A stretch of 64,000 nt of DNA from NCBI RefSeq assembly GCF_016888125.1, contig NZ_JACSWA010000621.1, positions 44,937 to 108,936 of the forward strand. The letters are read 5' to 3'. The DNA comes from Spirulina sp. CCY15215 (GTDB lineage Bacteria; Cyanobacteriota; Cyanobacteriia; Cyanobacteriales; Spirulinaceae). Below are positions 16,687-24,977 of the stretch, piece after piece. The notes beneath the pieces were generated by a model that did no database searches, was not told the origin of the DNA, and was given only the letters and a program-made list of their open reading frames with translations. Both the position numbers and the translations under genes were made by a program. The number at the start of each line of letters is the position of its first letter. Position 1 is the first letter of the stretch.

Positions 16687-17340
16687 TTAAGTTCCTTCTA
16701 CAGGTAAATTGATGACAATTCCCCCCATAACTTCTCCCATTTCAAATTGCTTATCAGGATAGCGTTCTTGGTGAACGGGATGGGTATTATGACAAGTAAT
16801 GCAAGCCTCAGCTACTGCTTTGTCGGGATAGACCGCAGAGAAGTATTTCTGACTGCCAATTTCCTGATAATCTTTGTAAGGTTCTCCTGTTTCAACAACT
16901 TTTGCCATTGCTTCTTTTTCAAAGTCTGTTTTAGGGGCTTGGGAATCATTAATATTCCAAGGAGAAATTAAACCGTAAGTAAATGTTCCTTCTTCAGCCG
17001 CAATTTCCGAACCCAAACGAAACATCTGTGCGGGAAGAGGAATACCACCTGTTTCTTTCCAGGCTTCTGTTGCTTCTGCGGGGACAACTCCATCTTCTTT
17101 TGGTTTTCCTTCTAAGGTTTTCAAGCGGTTAACAACGTGCTTGGTATAAGCTGTTCTGTCTGCTAATAATACCGTGTGAATGTAATCGACAACCACTTCG
17201 GGATTAATGCCACTGCTACTCCCTTCCGCTTGGGGTGTAGGGCTACCTCCAGCACAGGCGATCGCGGTAAAACAAATTGCAGCTGCTAAGGTTAATAAAG
17301 CGATAGTTTTCGCTTTCAAGTTACGCAAAAAAGCAAACAT
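16687..17340 (-). CDS. DUF3365 (Tll0287-like) heme c lipoprotein
   Basis: 217 aa. The leader ends in CFTAIAC, a possible lipobox, so the protein may be lipid-anchored. The DUF3365 domain (about 45-215) has the c-heme motif CITCHNTH at residue 180-187, KYFSAVYPDKAVAEAC before it and GGIVINLPV at the end. In the related cyanobacterial Tll0287, the heme is held in a PAS-like fold with Cys as unusual axial ligand and was proposed to act as a redox or gas sensor. Its position between the six-heme cytochrome and the membrane b-type protein suggests a sensor or a terminal electron carrier of the chain. Confidence 0.88.
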   Translation of the reverse strand: MFAFLRNLKAKTIALLTLAAAICFTAIACAGGSPTPQAEGSSSGINPEVVVDYIHTVLLADRTAYTKHVVNRLKTLEGKPKEDGVVPAEATEAWKETGGIPLPAQMFRLGSEIAAEEGTFTYGLISPWNINDSQAPKTDFEKEAMAKVVETGEPYKDYQEIGSQKYFSAVYPDKAVAEACITCHNTHPVHQERYPDKQFEMGEVMGGIVINLPVEGT

Positions 17341-17395
17341 TGTAGGTTCTCCTCTTCAATTAAAAAACTGTCTCGAAATACGCAATTTTGCGTAA

Positions 17396-18202
17396 TTAAT
17401 TCTCTGTCCCCGATCGCTTTTCCTCGAGAGCTTTGACCATCTCTAAAGTTTGTAAATATTGCGTCGGGGGCGCAGCAAAATTTGCCTCCACTAACTCATC
17501 ATCAAAGATACTATTGTAGGAATATTCCATGCCGTGACAATTCATACAAACATCTTTGACCATGCGATCGCGAGGCAACAAATTGTAAGTATTGTTGTGG
17601 TTGACAAATATAGTTTTTGTCCCTTCAATTTTCTGTCGGGGTAAGTGACAAGTGGCACAAGTTACTAAATCTGCTGTAGGTTTGGGCAGCGATCGCCCTT
17701 GGTCAAATAATAAGCCGTGTTTTGACTTGACATAATTCAAGGAATGTGAATCATTATGACAAGTCAAACAGGAATCAACTGAAGCCGTAAAAGTGTTTGC
17801 AGAATGAACATCGTGACAGGTATTGCAGTTCATTTGGCGATCGCCTGCCGCTTCTTTCATCGGTAAACGTGCCATTGCTGGAGTTAGAGGGGACAGACCT
17901 TCTTGCAAGCGAATGCCATGTTTTCCTAACAAAAATGTTTCTACTTGTTGTTTGTGACAGCTTTGGCAACTTTCATGGTTTGGCGAAACAATTAATTGTT
18001 TAGTTTCCGGTTGTAGGTGGCAACTCGAGCAATTAACATCAGCAAAAGCATGAGCGCTATTTTGCCATAAAAGGTTAATTTCTTCGATATGTTTTTCCGT
18101 AAAGCTACCAGCATGGGCAGTGGGAGAAAAAAACAGTAAAGACCACCACAAAAATAAGCCCATGAAACAAACTATTAATTGTTTGGTTTTGCGACCTTTC
18201 AT
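17396..18202 (-). CDS. periplasmic six-heme cytochrome c
   Basis: 268 aa. Signal peptide about 1-32 (IVCFMGLFLWWSLLFF, then AHA cleavage site). Six CxxCH motifs: CSSCH, CQSCH, CNTCH, CLTCH, CATCH and CMNCH. Extra histidines between motifs can be distal ligands, as in NrfB/NapC-type and hydroxylamine-oxidoreductase-like cytochromes. The C-terminal 40 residues are heme-free. The ATG overlaps the stop of the five-heme gene by four bases (ATGA). No catalytic signature of nitrite reductase (the CxxCK heme) is present, so an electron-transfer role is more likely than catalysis. Confidence 0.9.
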   Translation of the reverse strand: MKGRKTKQLIVCFMGLFLWWSLLFFSPTAHAGSFTEKHIEEINLLWQNSAHAFADVNCSSCHLQPETKQLIVSPNHESCQSCHKQQVETFLLGKHGIRLQEGLSPLTPAMARLPMKEAAGDRQMNCNTCHDVHSANTFTASVDSCLTCHNDSHSLNYVKSKHGLLFDQGRSLPKPTADLVTCATCHLPRQKIEGTKTIFVNHNNTYNLLPRDRMVKDVCMNCHGMEYSYNSIFDDELVEANFAAPPTQYLQTLEMVKALEEKRSGTEN

Positions 18203-18885
18203 TCCTTCCCTCGACTGGCTAAATTAGCATTTTGAATCTCAAATTTTGCTTGCAAAAATTCTTGGTTCAAGTCTGGTTTAGGGGGTTTAGTCGGGCGATC
18301 GCCTTCTTTCAATACCGGAACTTCCGGTGTGGGCAATAATTGCGGTGCATTCATATTTTGCCGCAAAAATCCCGTTGAAATTGAGCGATGATCGTGAAAA
18401 TTGTGACATCCCGCCGTCCAACAACCATCTGGTGCAAAACCATCGTGACTTGCTAATTCCCCCGTAATAATCTCCTCGTGACAGTTCATACACAAATCGG
18501 GTTTTAGATGAACGCCGCGAGCGAAAATATGTACGTGTTCCACATGACAAGCCGTGCAAGTTAAAACATCAATTCGGGTTAATAAATCAGCCCAACGGGG
18601 ATCGCGAAACTTTTTCGGTCCGTGAGCATCTTCCGCCATTTCTGCTTCGTGACAGCGCAAACAAGTTTCATTGGTTACAGGACTAAATCCTTCATGACAA
18701 GAACTACAAGAAGCCTCAAAAAGAACGTGGCCAGGGGAAGTTGTACCAGGCAGAAAAATAGTGCGCCGATCCAAAGCAAAAGCGACAGAAAACCAAACAA
18801 CAAGTAGCACAATAATTCCGAGAATGGCAAATTTAGATTGTAAAAATTGACTAGGCTTGAAAGCCCTACCGAACAGATTTGCCAT
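18199..18885 (-). CDS. membrane-anchored five-heme cytochrome c
   Basis: 228 aa. One N-terminal membrane anchor (residues 18-38, FAILGIIVLLVVWFSVAFAL) is followed by a periplasmic domain with four CxxCH motifs (CSSCH, CLRCH, CTACH, CMNCH) and one CX4CH motif (CWTAGCH). The last 60 residues are Pro/Lys-rich and heme-free. An N-terminal anchor with several c hemes recalls NapC/NirT quinol dehydrogenases, though the sequence is not clearly one of them. It lies ten bases after the double-globin gene, so the two are surely one transcript, and overlaps the next cytochrome gene. Confidence 0.88.
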   Translation of the reverse strand: MANLFGRAFKPSQFLQSKFAILGIIVLLVVWFSVAFALDRRTIFLPGTTSPGHVLFEASCSSCHEGFSPVTNETCLRCHEAEMAEDAHGPKKFRDPRWADLLTRIDVLTCTACHVEHVHIFARGVHLKPDLCMNCHEEIITGELASHDGFAPDGCWTAGCHNFHDHRSISTGFLRQNMNAPQLLPTPEVPVLKEGDRPTKPPKPDLNQEFLQAKFEIQNANLASRGKE

Positions 18886-18895
18886 CTTTCAAAAA

Positions 18896-20125
18896 TTACA
18901 GCAATAGCAGCAAGAAAACGAGAATTCCTGCACCCACAAAAACCCCTCCAAATAAACCCCAATTTATTTCGCTTTCTGGCGAAACTAATGTTTGTGGTTC
19001 ATTTATTTCGTTTTCTGGCAAAAATAATGTTTGTGGTTCATTTATTTCGTTTTCCGACGAAACTAATGTTTGTGGTTCATTTATTTCGCTTTCCGACGAA
19101 ACTAATGTTTGTGGTTCATTTATTTCGCTTTCCGACGAAACTAATGTTTGTGGTTCATTTATTTCGCTTTCTGGCGAAACTAATGTTTGTGGTTCATTTA
19201 TTTCGCTTTCTGGCGAAACTAATGTTTGTGGTTCGGGGCTAACATCAGGGGTTTTTAGCGTCACCTCCTCAGTAGAATAATCTGCCCCTTCTAGCATTAA
19301 TTCAGTGATAACACCATAGGCTTTTACCCATGCCTGTTTAACTTCTTCTGTCCAATCTGTACCGAGATATTGCCCAAAAGTGGTCAAAAGAGCATTCCCA
19401 ACCAGGGGATAATGTACTGGCAATGCACCGTATTTAACGTGCCTTGCACCTAATCCTTTTAATGCTTCGGTTAATTTGTCTGGGTTGCGTAGATTTTCGA
19501 CAACTAAAACCAAAGAACCGAGGAGTTTTTTCTTTTGAGAAGCCATATCCGTACTACCAAATAAAGGTTTGGCTTCCGGATTAGTTGTAAAGAGATTTTC
19601 GTAAAAACTACTTACAAATTCATCGGCTTGGGGTTTGATTTTTTCAAAACTGGTTTCAAGTAGTTCTACTGCTAGTGGAGATTCTTCTTGAGGAGAATCT
19701 AAAGCAATTTCTTCAGTAGAATAGTCTGCTCCTGAAAGCATTAATTCAGTAATTGCTCCGTAGGCTTCCACCCATGCTTGTTTCACTTCCCCTGTCCAAT
19801 TTTCACCGAGATATTGCTCAAAAGTGGTCAAGAGAGCATTCCCAACTAGGGGATAATGTTCTGGCAATGCACCATATTTAACGTGCTTTGCACCTAACCC
19901 TTTTAAGGCCTCACTCAATGTGTCTGGTTTGCGTAGGTTTTCGATAACCAAAACAAGAGAAGCGAGGAGTTTTTTCTTTTGAGAAGCCATATCCGTACTG
20001 CCAAATAAGGGTTTGGCTTCTGGATTAGCCGTAAACAGGTTTTCGTAAAAACTGCTCACGAATTCGTCAGCATTGGGCTTGATTTGCTCAAAACTTTGTT
20101 CTAGGGTTTCAATCTGTAATGACAT
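18896..20125 (-). CDS. tail-anchored tandem double globin
   Basis: 409 aa. Two flavohemoglobin-type globin domains, about 85 percent identical, cover residues 1-137 and about 150-287. Each has the key heme-pocket residues: B10 Tyr (27 and 175), E7 Gln (49 and 197) and proximal F8 His (81 and 229) in the motif KHVKYGALP-HYPLVGNALL. Tyr/Gln pockets bind O2 tightly and in this family support NO dioxygenation; the reductase domain of true flavohemoglobins is absent. Residues 298-388 are seven 13-residue repeats (EPQTLVSPESEIN type), then one C-terminal membrane helix (391-409). Electrons would have to come from a partner, and the multiheme cytochromes downstream are candidates, though topology must allow it (cytosolic globin, periplasmic c hemes). 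It is the first gene of the cluster. Confidence 0.93.
   Translation of the reverse strand: MSLQIETLEQSFEQIKPNADEFVSSFYENLFTANPEAKPLFGSTDMASQKKKLLASLVLVIENLRKPDTLSEALKGLGAKHVKYGALPEHYPLVGNALLTTFEQYLGENWTGEVKQAWVEAYGAITELMLSGADYSTEEIALDSPQEESPLAVELLETSFEKIKPQADEFVSSFYENLFTTNPEAKPLFGSTDMASQKKKLLGSLVLVVENLRNPDKLTEALKGLGARHVKYGALPVHYPLVGNALLTTFGQYLGTDWTEEVKQAWVKAYGVITELMLEGADYSTEEVTLKTPDVSPEPQTLVSPESEINEPQTLVSPESEINEPQTLVSSESEINEPQTLVSSESEINEPQTLVSSENEINEPQTLFLPENEINEPQTLVSPESEINWGLFGGVFVGAGILVFLLLLL
18962..19234 (-). repeat. seven 39-bp tandem repeats inside the globin gene
   Basis: Seven in-frame copies of a 39-bp unit encode the linker EPQTLVSPESEIN and variants. Copies differ by a few bases (SPES, SSES, SSEN, LPEN). 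The length keeps the frame, so copy number can change without breaking the gene. Confidence 0.92.
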
Positions 20126-20335
20126 GAGAATTTAGACTCCATTTAACACAATCATCTCATTTTAGGCAAAATTTATCTTGCAAAATCTATAAATTTTACA
20201 AAGTTATTTTGTCTTTTAAAATTGGAGATTGAGTTATGATGTTCGCGCGATCGCTGAAATGTATTTATAAGGGCTATATCAACTAATTTTCGTAACTTTT
20301 ATTACAAAAAAAGGTATAGTATTACGTTTTTGCAA

Positions 20336-20357
20336 TAAAAAAATGCGAGAATCGCAT
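20336..20357 (-). terminator. terminator after the ABC ATPase gene
   Basis: On the minus strand ATGCGA-TTC-TCGCAT forms a perfect 6-bp stem and is followed by TTTTTTT. It stands 64 bp after the stop of the ABC gene (20421) and shields the downstream globin promoter region. Confidence 0.65.
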
Positions 20358-20420
20358 GAATAATATTCTCAGGGGTCTGAATATATAGAAAACGCGATCG
20401 CCTCTCTGATTTTTCAAGTA

Positions 20421-21323
20421 TCATTTTAATGAGCGATCGCAAGTTATTTCTAGATAAATATGTTCCAGTCCCACGGGTTGACGGGAAATCGAATCTAAGG
20501 AAATGTTCTCAAAACAAGCAATAATTTCTGTCAATTCTAATACTTTTGGCAGCCAAAATGCCAAGCGTCCCCCATAATAGCGATGAGGAAATCCCAATTC
20601 TTGTCCTCGAGCGATCGCGCTATCCTCATCTTGGGTTTGTATGCTAACAATTTCTTTGGCTTTGACAAATCGGCGCAATTGTGAAATATTCCCTTCCGCT
20701 AAAAGTTGTCCCGATCGCAAAATAGCAAGGCGATCGCAGAGTTTTTCCGCTTCATCTAACAAATGCGTAGTTAATAAAATCGTCATTCCTTGCTGTTTTA
20801 ATTGGCGAATTAACACCCATAAATCATACCGCGTTTCAATATCTAATCCTGTTGTCGGTTCGTCCAAAATCAGCAATTTGGGTTGATGTACCAAAGCGAT
20901 CGCCAAATTTAACCGTCGCTTCATCCCTCCACTCAGGGTTTCTACAATACTATTGGCGCGATCGCTTAAATTCACAGCCGCTAAACTTGCAGAAATGCGA
21001 TCGCGTTGTTGTTGACCTGTTAACCCATAGAGACGAGAAAAAAAGTGTAAATTTTCTCGACACGATAAACTTTTATAGAGTAAATTTTCCTGCGGTGCTA
21101 CGCCGATAAGATATTTTGTTGCATTGGAAATGGGTAAACCATCTAGTAAAACAGTGCCGCGATCGGGTCGCAACAAATTGCATATAATATTCAAAGTTGT
21201 GGTTTTTCCTGCCCCATTAGAACCAAGAAGTCCATAAATTTCTCCAGTTTTAATTTCCAAACTTAAGTCTTGCAAAACCGGATTTTTATGATAAGATTTG
21301 CTCAAATTTTGAATACGCAACAT
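20421..21323 (-). CDS. ABC transporter ATP-binding protein (DrrA/CcmA-type)
   Basis: 300 aa. One nucleotide-binding domain: Walker A GLLGSNGAGKTTTLN (about 33-47), signature LSGGMKRRLN (about 133-142), Walker B LLILDEPTTGLD (about 152-163), and switch His in LLTTHLLDEA (about 183). The last 80 residues form the C-terminal extension of the multidrug/NatA-like exporter class (DUF4162-like). No permease gene is next to it, so its membrane partner is elsewhere. The substrate is unknown. It is divergent from the thioesterase gene, with 18 bp between their starts. Confidence 0.9.
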   Translation of the reverse strand: MLRIQNLSKSYHKNPVLQDLSLEIKTGEIYGLLGSNGAGKTTTLNIICNLLRPDRGTVLLDGLPISNATKYLIGVAPQENLLYKSLSCRENLHFFSRLYGLTGQQQRDRISASLAAVNLSDRANSIVETLSGGMKRRLNLAIALVHQPKLLILDEPTTGLDIETRYDLWVLIRQLKQQGMTILLTTHLLDEAEKLCDRLAILRSGQLLAEGNISQLRRFVKAKEIVSIQTQDEDSAIARGQELGFPHRYYGGRLAFWLPKVLELTEIIACFENISLDSISRQPVGLEHIYLEITCDRSLK

Positions 21324-21341
21324 TTCGATTATTAATTATCA

Positions 21342-21743
21342 ATGAATTCTTACCAGCGTACTATTCATTTAGCGGATACAGACGCAGCCGGAGTGGTTTA
21401 TTTTGCTAATATTTTTGTGCTGTGTCATGAAGCCTACGAGGAAGCATTAGCGCGATCGGGGATGAATCTTAAAGTTTTGGTCAGTCCTTCGGGAATTGCT
21501 CTTCCGATTGTACATAGTTCGGCAGATTTTTTGCGACCTTTGTTTTGTGGCGATCGCCTAGAAGTTCAACTCACTCCCAAACAACTAGGGGAGACAGAAT
21601 TTGAGATTACCTATCAAGTATTATCTCTGACAACACCTCAAATAACCCTAGCACGAGTTATTACTCGTCATGTCTGTATTAATGCGGCAAATCGCCAGCG
21701 ATCGCCCCTTCCTGAAGAGATTTTGCGATGGGTTAGTGGTTAG
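21342..21743 (+). CDS. 1,4-dihydroxy-2-naphthoyl-CoA hydrolase (hotdog thioesterase)
   Basis: 133 aa. A hotdog-fold 4-hydroxybenzoyl-CoA-type thioesterase with the catalytic Asp in HLADTDAAGVVYFAN, then HEAYEEAL, GIALPIVHSSADFLRPL and the closing VITRHVCI. It closely resembles cyanobacterial Slr0204-type enzymes, which release 1,4-dihydroxy-2-naphthoate from its CoA ester in phylloquinone synthesis, the cofactor of photosystem I. The stop codon lies inside the heptamer array GTTAGTG, so the last residues VSG are read from the repeat. Confidence 0.88.
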   Translation: MNSYQRTIHLADTDAAGVVYFANIFVLCHEAYEEALARSGMNLKVLVSPSGIALPIVHSSADFLRPLFCGDRLEVQLTPKQLGETEFEITYQVLSLTTPQITLARVITRHVCINAANRQRSPLPEEILRWVSG

Positions 21744-21752
21744 TGGTTAGTG
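21732..21752 (+). repeat. heptanucleotide STRR, GTTAGTG x3
   Basis: Three perfect copies of GTTAGTG begin inside the last codons of the thioesterase gene and supply its TAG stop (21741-21743). This is the short tandem repeated repetitive type common in cyanobacteria. Confidence 0.8.
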
Positions 21753-21773
21753 GTGAATTATTTCTCTGAAAAT

Positions 21774-21806
21774 GGGGAGGTAGCAAGCATTGCAAACCTC
21801 CCCTTC
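21774..21806. terminator. hairpin terminator between convergent thioesterase and sigma genes
   Basis: A perfect 8-bp stem GGGGAGGT (21774-21781) / ACCTCCCC (21796-21803) with a 14-base loop is followed by TTCTTTG on the plus strand. It fits a terminator for the thioesterase transcript. The minus-strand side has a weak T tract. Confidence 0.65.
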
Positions 21807-21826
21807 TTTGATTATTTTACGATTTT

Positions 21827-22816
21827 TTAAGCCATCTGATAAATATACTCTTTCACTTTACCCCGACGTTTACGGAGATGAGAGAGAGCCTGACTTTCAA
21901 GCTGGCGAACCCGTTCGCGACTAATATTGAGTTGTTTGCCAATTTTGGCTAAAGAGAGGGCTTTACCATCCTCTAAACCATAGCGTAGGGCAATAACATT
22001 ACGCTGTTGGGGCGTTAATTCTGCCATCATATTCCCCAAATCTTGTCGCAAAGATTCTTGGGTTAAGTAAATATCGGGAGAGGCATTTTCATCTTCTAAT
22101 AGTTCTGATAATTCTGTATCTTGGTTATCTCCTACTCGCATATCAAGGGAAATGGGTTGACGAGAAATACTCAAATATTCTCGAATTTGAGCGGTTTCTA
22201 AGCCTAATTCTTGCCCAATTTCTTTGGGTGTTGCGCTACGTCCCATTTTTTGCGAGATTTCTCTCTGAACTCGCTTGATTTTATTGAGTTTTTCGGTAAT
22301 GTGAATCGGTAAGCGAATCGCACGAGATTGCTGGGCGATCGCGCGAGTAATAGCTTGACGAATCCACCAATAGGCATAGGTGGAAAATTTGTATCCTTTG
22401 GTGGGATCGAATTTTTCTACACCCCTTTCTAATCCTAGGGTTCCTTCTTGGATTAAATCCAAAAATTCCATATTGCGCTTTTGGTATTTCTTGGCGATCG
22501 CCACCACTAAACGCAAATTCGCTTCGATCATTTTTTGTTTGGCACGTCGCCCTTGATACAAGAGCTTCTCTAGTTCTTCTTCACTCAAATTGACTCGTGC
22601 TGCCCATTCTTTTCGAGTCGGTTGATGTTGCAATTCTTCTTGCAATGTTTCTTTTTCGTCCAACAATAACATCAATTGTTGAACTTGCTTTCCGTAGAGA
22701 ATTTCTTGTTCGTGGGACAGTAGAGGAACTCGTCCAATTTCGCGCAAATAGGTGCGAACCATATCGGCAGAAATTGCTAGAGATTTAACTTTTGTGTCGA
22801 GTTTTGCGGTTGGCAT
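21827..22816 (-). CDS. group 2 RNA polymerase sigma factor (SigB/SigD-type)
   Basis: 329 aa from ATG 22816, with AAGGAG 11 bases before it (an upstream in-frame GTG at 22831 abuts that site). Region 1.2 is DMVRTYLREIGRVPLL; region 2 (about 95-165) has NLRLVVAIAKKYQ, EFLDLIQEGTLGLERGVEKFD, KFSTYAYWWIRQAITRAI; region 3 is about 170-245; region 4 (about 260-320) has LTPQQRNVIALRYGL and the HTH ISRERVRQLE. Region 2.4 is as in the housekeeping factor, so it should read SigA-like promoters. The long acidic region 1.1 of SigA is absent, which marks group 2, used in cyanobacteria for light, stress and stationary-phase adjustment. Confidence 0.93.
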   Translation of the reverse strand: MPTAKLDTKVKSLAISADMVRTYLREIGRVPLLSHEQEILYGKQVQQLMLLLDEKETLQEELQHQPTRKEWAARVNLSEEELEKLLYQGRRAKQKMIEANLRLVVAIAKKYQKRNMEFLDLIQEGTLGLERGVEKFDPTKGYKFSTYAYWWIRQAITRAIAQQSRAIRLPIHITEKLNKIKRVQREISQKMGRSATPKEIGQELGLETAQIREYLSISRQPISLDMRVGDNQDTELSELLEDENASPDIYLTQESLRQDLGNMMAELTPQQRNVIALRYGLEDGKALSLAKIGKQLNISRERVRQLESQALSHLRKRRGKVKEYIYQMA

Positions 22817-23332
22817 CTTGCTTGTTATCACTCCTTAATCTTGGAAATGTATTCTGTTAGCCCGTTTTCCTCTGATGGGGAAATGCCCTGCAAAGTTCAG
22901 TTTGATTCTGGAGAAAAAAACAATCAGGCGGTTCTCTACTTTTTCCGATCGCGGGTTTTTACTCTTGCTTGTTAATAAAATTTCAACGGGGATTGTTAAG
23001 CGAAGTCATTATGACTTTTCTTTCAGTCTACTACATCTATAGACCCATGTAAAGAGGTAATTGTTCATTCTTTCTCGCCAGTAGGAAAATACTTGTATTA
23101 CCATAATGGCTTGATTGGGGAGTGAAAGGAAGTGTAGATGAGGGCGGATCGCCGAACCCATTTAAGGTATAATGGAGTGGAGTTTCGGATATTCCATTCC
23201 ACTACAGCGTTCTGAGGAGACATTCCGAACGCTTTTAGAAAAGTTTTAAAAAAATCTAGATAAAAATCTAGGTAAAATTGAGAAAGAAAAGTTGAAGAAA
23301 TCACACTGACTGGCGCGATCGCAAACCTGAAA
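22817..23332. other. long spacer without a supported gene
   Basis: 516 bp between the sigma gene and the next gene, both read away from it. It should hold two divergent promoters. A minus-strand frame of 91 codons (23098-23373) has no family resemblance and overlaps the start of the next gene. A TATAAT element at 23168-23173 may be a -10 box, but a matching -35 was not clear. Confidence 0.5.
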
Positions 23333-23662
23333 ATGCCTAATCCAATACCTCCGATTACTCTTCCTCCCATCACAGATCACCAAAAGGAAGGGGAGTGGTT
23401 ACTACAAACCTTACAGACTTGGCTCGATCACGAATTTCTTCCCGAACCTGTCAATCGAGAAATTGCTAGACGTGCATCTCAAATCTTCGTGCGTCAGCGT
23501 TTGGAGGGAGAAAACGATTTGGGGTCTTTGGTAATTGCGATCGTGACGGAAATGCAAGAGTTTGATTTTAGTCAGAGCTTTTATGGAGAGTTCGCTGTAG
23601 CCAATGCAGTCAGCGATCTGATCCTGGAGAGTTTGGGGATCGATCGCTGCTGTGGGGCATGA
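23333..23662 (+). CDS. conserved cyanobacterial protein of unknown function
   Basis: 109 aa, soluble, acidic, mostly helical: a Pro-rich start (PNPIPPITLPPI), then EWLLQTLQTWLDHEFLPEPVN, ASQIFVRQRLEGENDLGSL and SFYGEFAVANAVSDLILESL. It looks like a small single-domain cyanobacterial protein known from many genomes without an assigned role. It carries no metal site or signal peptide. It is convergent with rpsN, 40 bp apart. Confidence 0.75.
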   Translation: MPNPIPPITLPPITDHQKEGEWLLQTLQTWLDHEFLPEPVNREIARRASQIFVRQRLEGENDLGSLVIAIVTEMQEFDFSQSFYGEFAVANAVSDLILESLGIDRCCGA

Positions 23663-23669
23663 TATAAAT

Positions 23670-23702
23670 TTAGCTTAAACTTAGCTTAAATCTAGCTTAA
23701 AT
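23670..23702. repeat. short tandem repeat, TTAGCTTAAA-type x3
   Basis: Three slightly varied copies of an 11-12-bp unit with core TAGCTTAAA fill the 40-bp gap between two convergent genes. Each core has the palindrome AGCT, but no long hairpin forms. Confidence 0.7.
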
Positions 23703-24005
23703 TTACCAACTGGATTTCACTACTCCAGGTAAAAGTCCTTCGTGAGCCCATTCCCGGATAACATGGCGGGAAAGACCAAAATCGCGGTAATACCCTCTAG
23801 GACGACCGGTAAGCCAGCAACGATTGCGAACGCGAATCTTAGAACTGTTTAAGGGTAAATTTTGTAATTGTCTTTGAACTTCCAGACGCTCTAAAGGAGT
23901 TTTTGCCTTTCTCACTTGTTCTTTGAGATCCGCTCGTTTAGCAGCGTATTTCTCAACTAATTTTTTGCGCTTTTTTTCGCGCTCGATCATGCTCTTCTTG
24001 GCCAT
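23703..24005 (-). CDS. rpsN: 30S ribosomal protein S14
   Basis: 100 aa, the zinc-free long form (no CxxC pairs). The conserved C-terminus is [20 protein letters not shown] followed by [13 protein letters not shown]; the N-terminus is [14 protein letters not shown]14 is a late-assembly protein of the 30S head. In cyanobacteria it is commonly encoded alone, away from the S10/spc cluster, as here. Confidence 0.97.
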   Translation of the reverse strand: MAKKSMIEREKKRKKLVEKYAAKRADLKEQVRKAKTPLERLEVQRQLQNLPLNSSKIRVRNRCWLTGRPRGYYRDFGLSRHVIREWAHEGLLPGVVKSSW

Positions 24006-24134
24006 GTTTGCCTAGGTTCGTAAATTTTTACAGTATTTTCTAGGATAGCATTTTTTCGATCGCGATCGTTTCCTCTCGACATTGAATTTCGATTGCGGTA
24101 TAGTTGTTCTTATCGAGATTGAGGGAATGTCATT

Positions 24135-24971
24135 ATGTCTGTTGAACTAATTCGCGAACAAGCGCCTCCAGATCGAGCGATCGACGAATTGACTCACCAT
24201 CACCCTCCTACCGATTTACCCTATGACGACGGAGAACCCTTGGAAAGCAATCGCCACCGCATCGCTATGAATGTTTTAATCGACTCGATCCAGCAAGCCT
24301 ATCAGGGACGAGATGATTATTATGCAGGCGGAAATATGTTTATGTATTACAGTAGCGCACAGGTCAAAAATAAAGATTTTCGCGGTCCTGATGTCTTTGT
24401 GACGTTAAATGTGGATGGGACTCGAGAGCGTCGCAGTTGGATTGTTTGGGAAGAAGAGGGACGTTATCCCGATACGATCGTAGAGTTAATGTCTCCCTCA
24501 ACAGCAAGTGTGGATACAGGAGACAAAAAGCAACTTTACGAACAAACTTTCAGAACGCAGAATTATTTCGTTTACAATCCTTTCGATCGCGAATCCTTAC
24601 AAGGTTGGCATTTAGGTGGCAATTTGCGCTATGAAGACCTAACACCGGATGAGCGAGGTTGGTTGTGGTGTGAAAGTTTGGGGTTATGGTTGGGAACTTG
24701 GGAAGGGACTCTGAGAAAAGAAACGGCAATTTGGTTGCGGGTTTACGATCGCTCTGGCAATTTAGTTTTATTACCTGAAGAAATTGCTCAACAGGAACGA
24801 GAAATTGCAGAACAAGAACGGGAAAGAGCAATTTTAGCTGAAGCCGATCGCGATCGCCAACGACAAGAAAAAGAACGTGCTGAGGCTATTGCAGAGGAAG
24901 AACGCAGAAAAAACAAAGCACTGCGCGATCGCCTGCAACAATTAGGAATCGATCCCGATGCGATCGGCTAA
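24135..24971 (+). CDS. Uma2-family (DUF820) PD-(D/E)XK nuclease-like protein
   Basis: 278 aa. The DUF820/Uma2 domain covers about 25-195: GPDVFVTL, SWIVWEEEGRYPDTIVELMSPST, DKKQLYEQ, YFVYNPF. The acidic residues of the PD-(D/E)XK core are in GPDV, VEL and the K of KKQLYEQ. The C-terminal 75 residues are a charged coiled coil (EIAQQEREIAEQERERA and on) typical of cyanobacterial family members. These proteins are present in dozens of copies per cyanobacterial genome; their substrate is not established. A start at MSVELIREQ is supported by its position after a long non-coding stretch. Confidence 0.88.
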   Translation: MSVELIREQAPPDRAIDELTHHHPPTDLPYDDGEPLESNRHRIAMNVLIDSIQQAYQGRDDYYAGGNMFMYYSSAQVKNKDFRGPDVFVTLNVDGTRERRSWIVWEEEGRYPDTIVELMSPSTASVDTGDKKQLYEQTFRTQNYFVYNPFDRESLQGWHLGGNLRYEDLTPDERGWLWCESLGLWLGTWEGTLRKETAIWLRVYDRSGNLVLLPEEIAQQEREIAEQERERAILAEADRDRQRQEKERAEAIAEEERRKNKALRDRLQQLGIDPDAIG

Positions 24972-24977
24972 TTCCCC

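Noticed and set aside
17396..18202. Pentaheme nitrite reductase (NrfA)
   Set aside because: The catalytic CxxCK heme is absent and only CxxCH motifs are seen, so an electron carrier is more likely.
23098..23373. 91-codon minus-strand frame upstream of the 109-aa gene
   Set aside because: Overlaps the start of a better supported gene and shows no family features.
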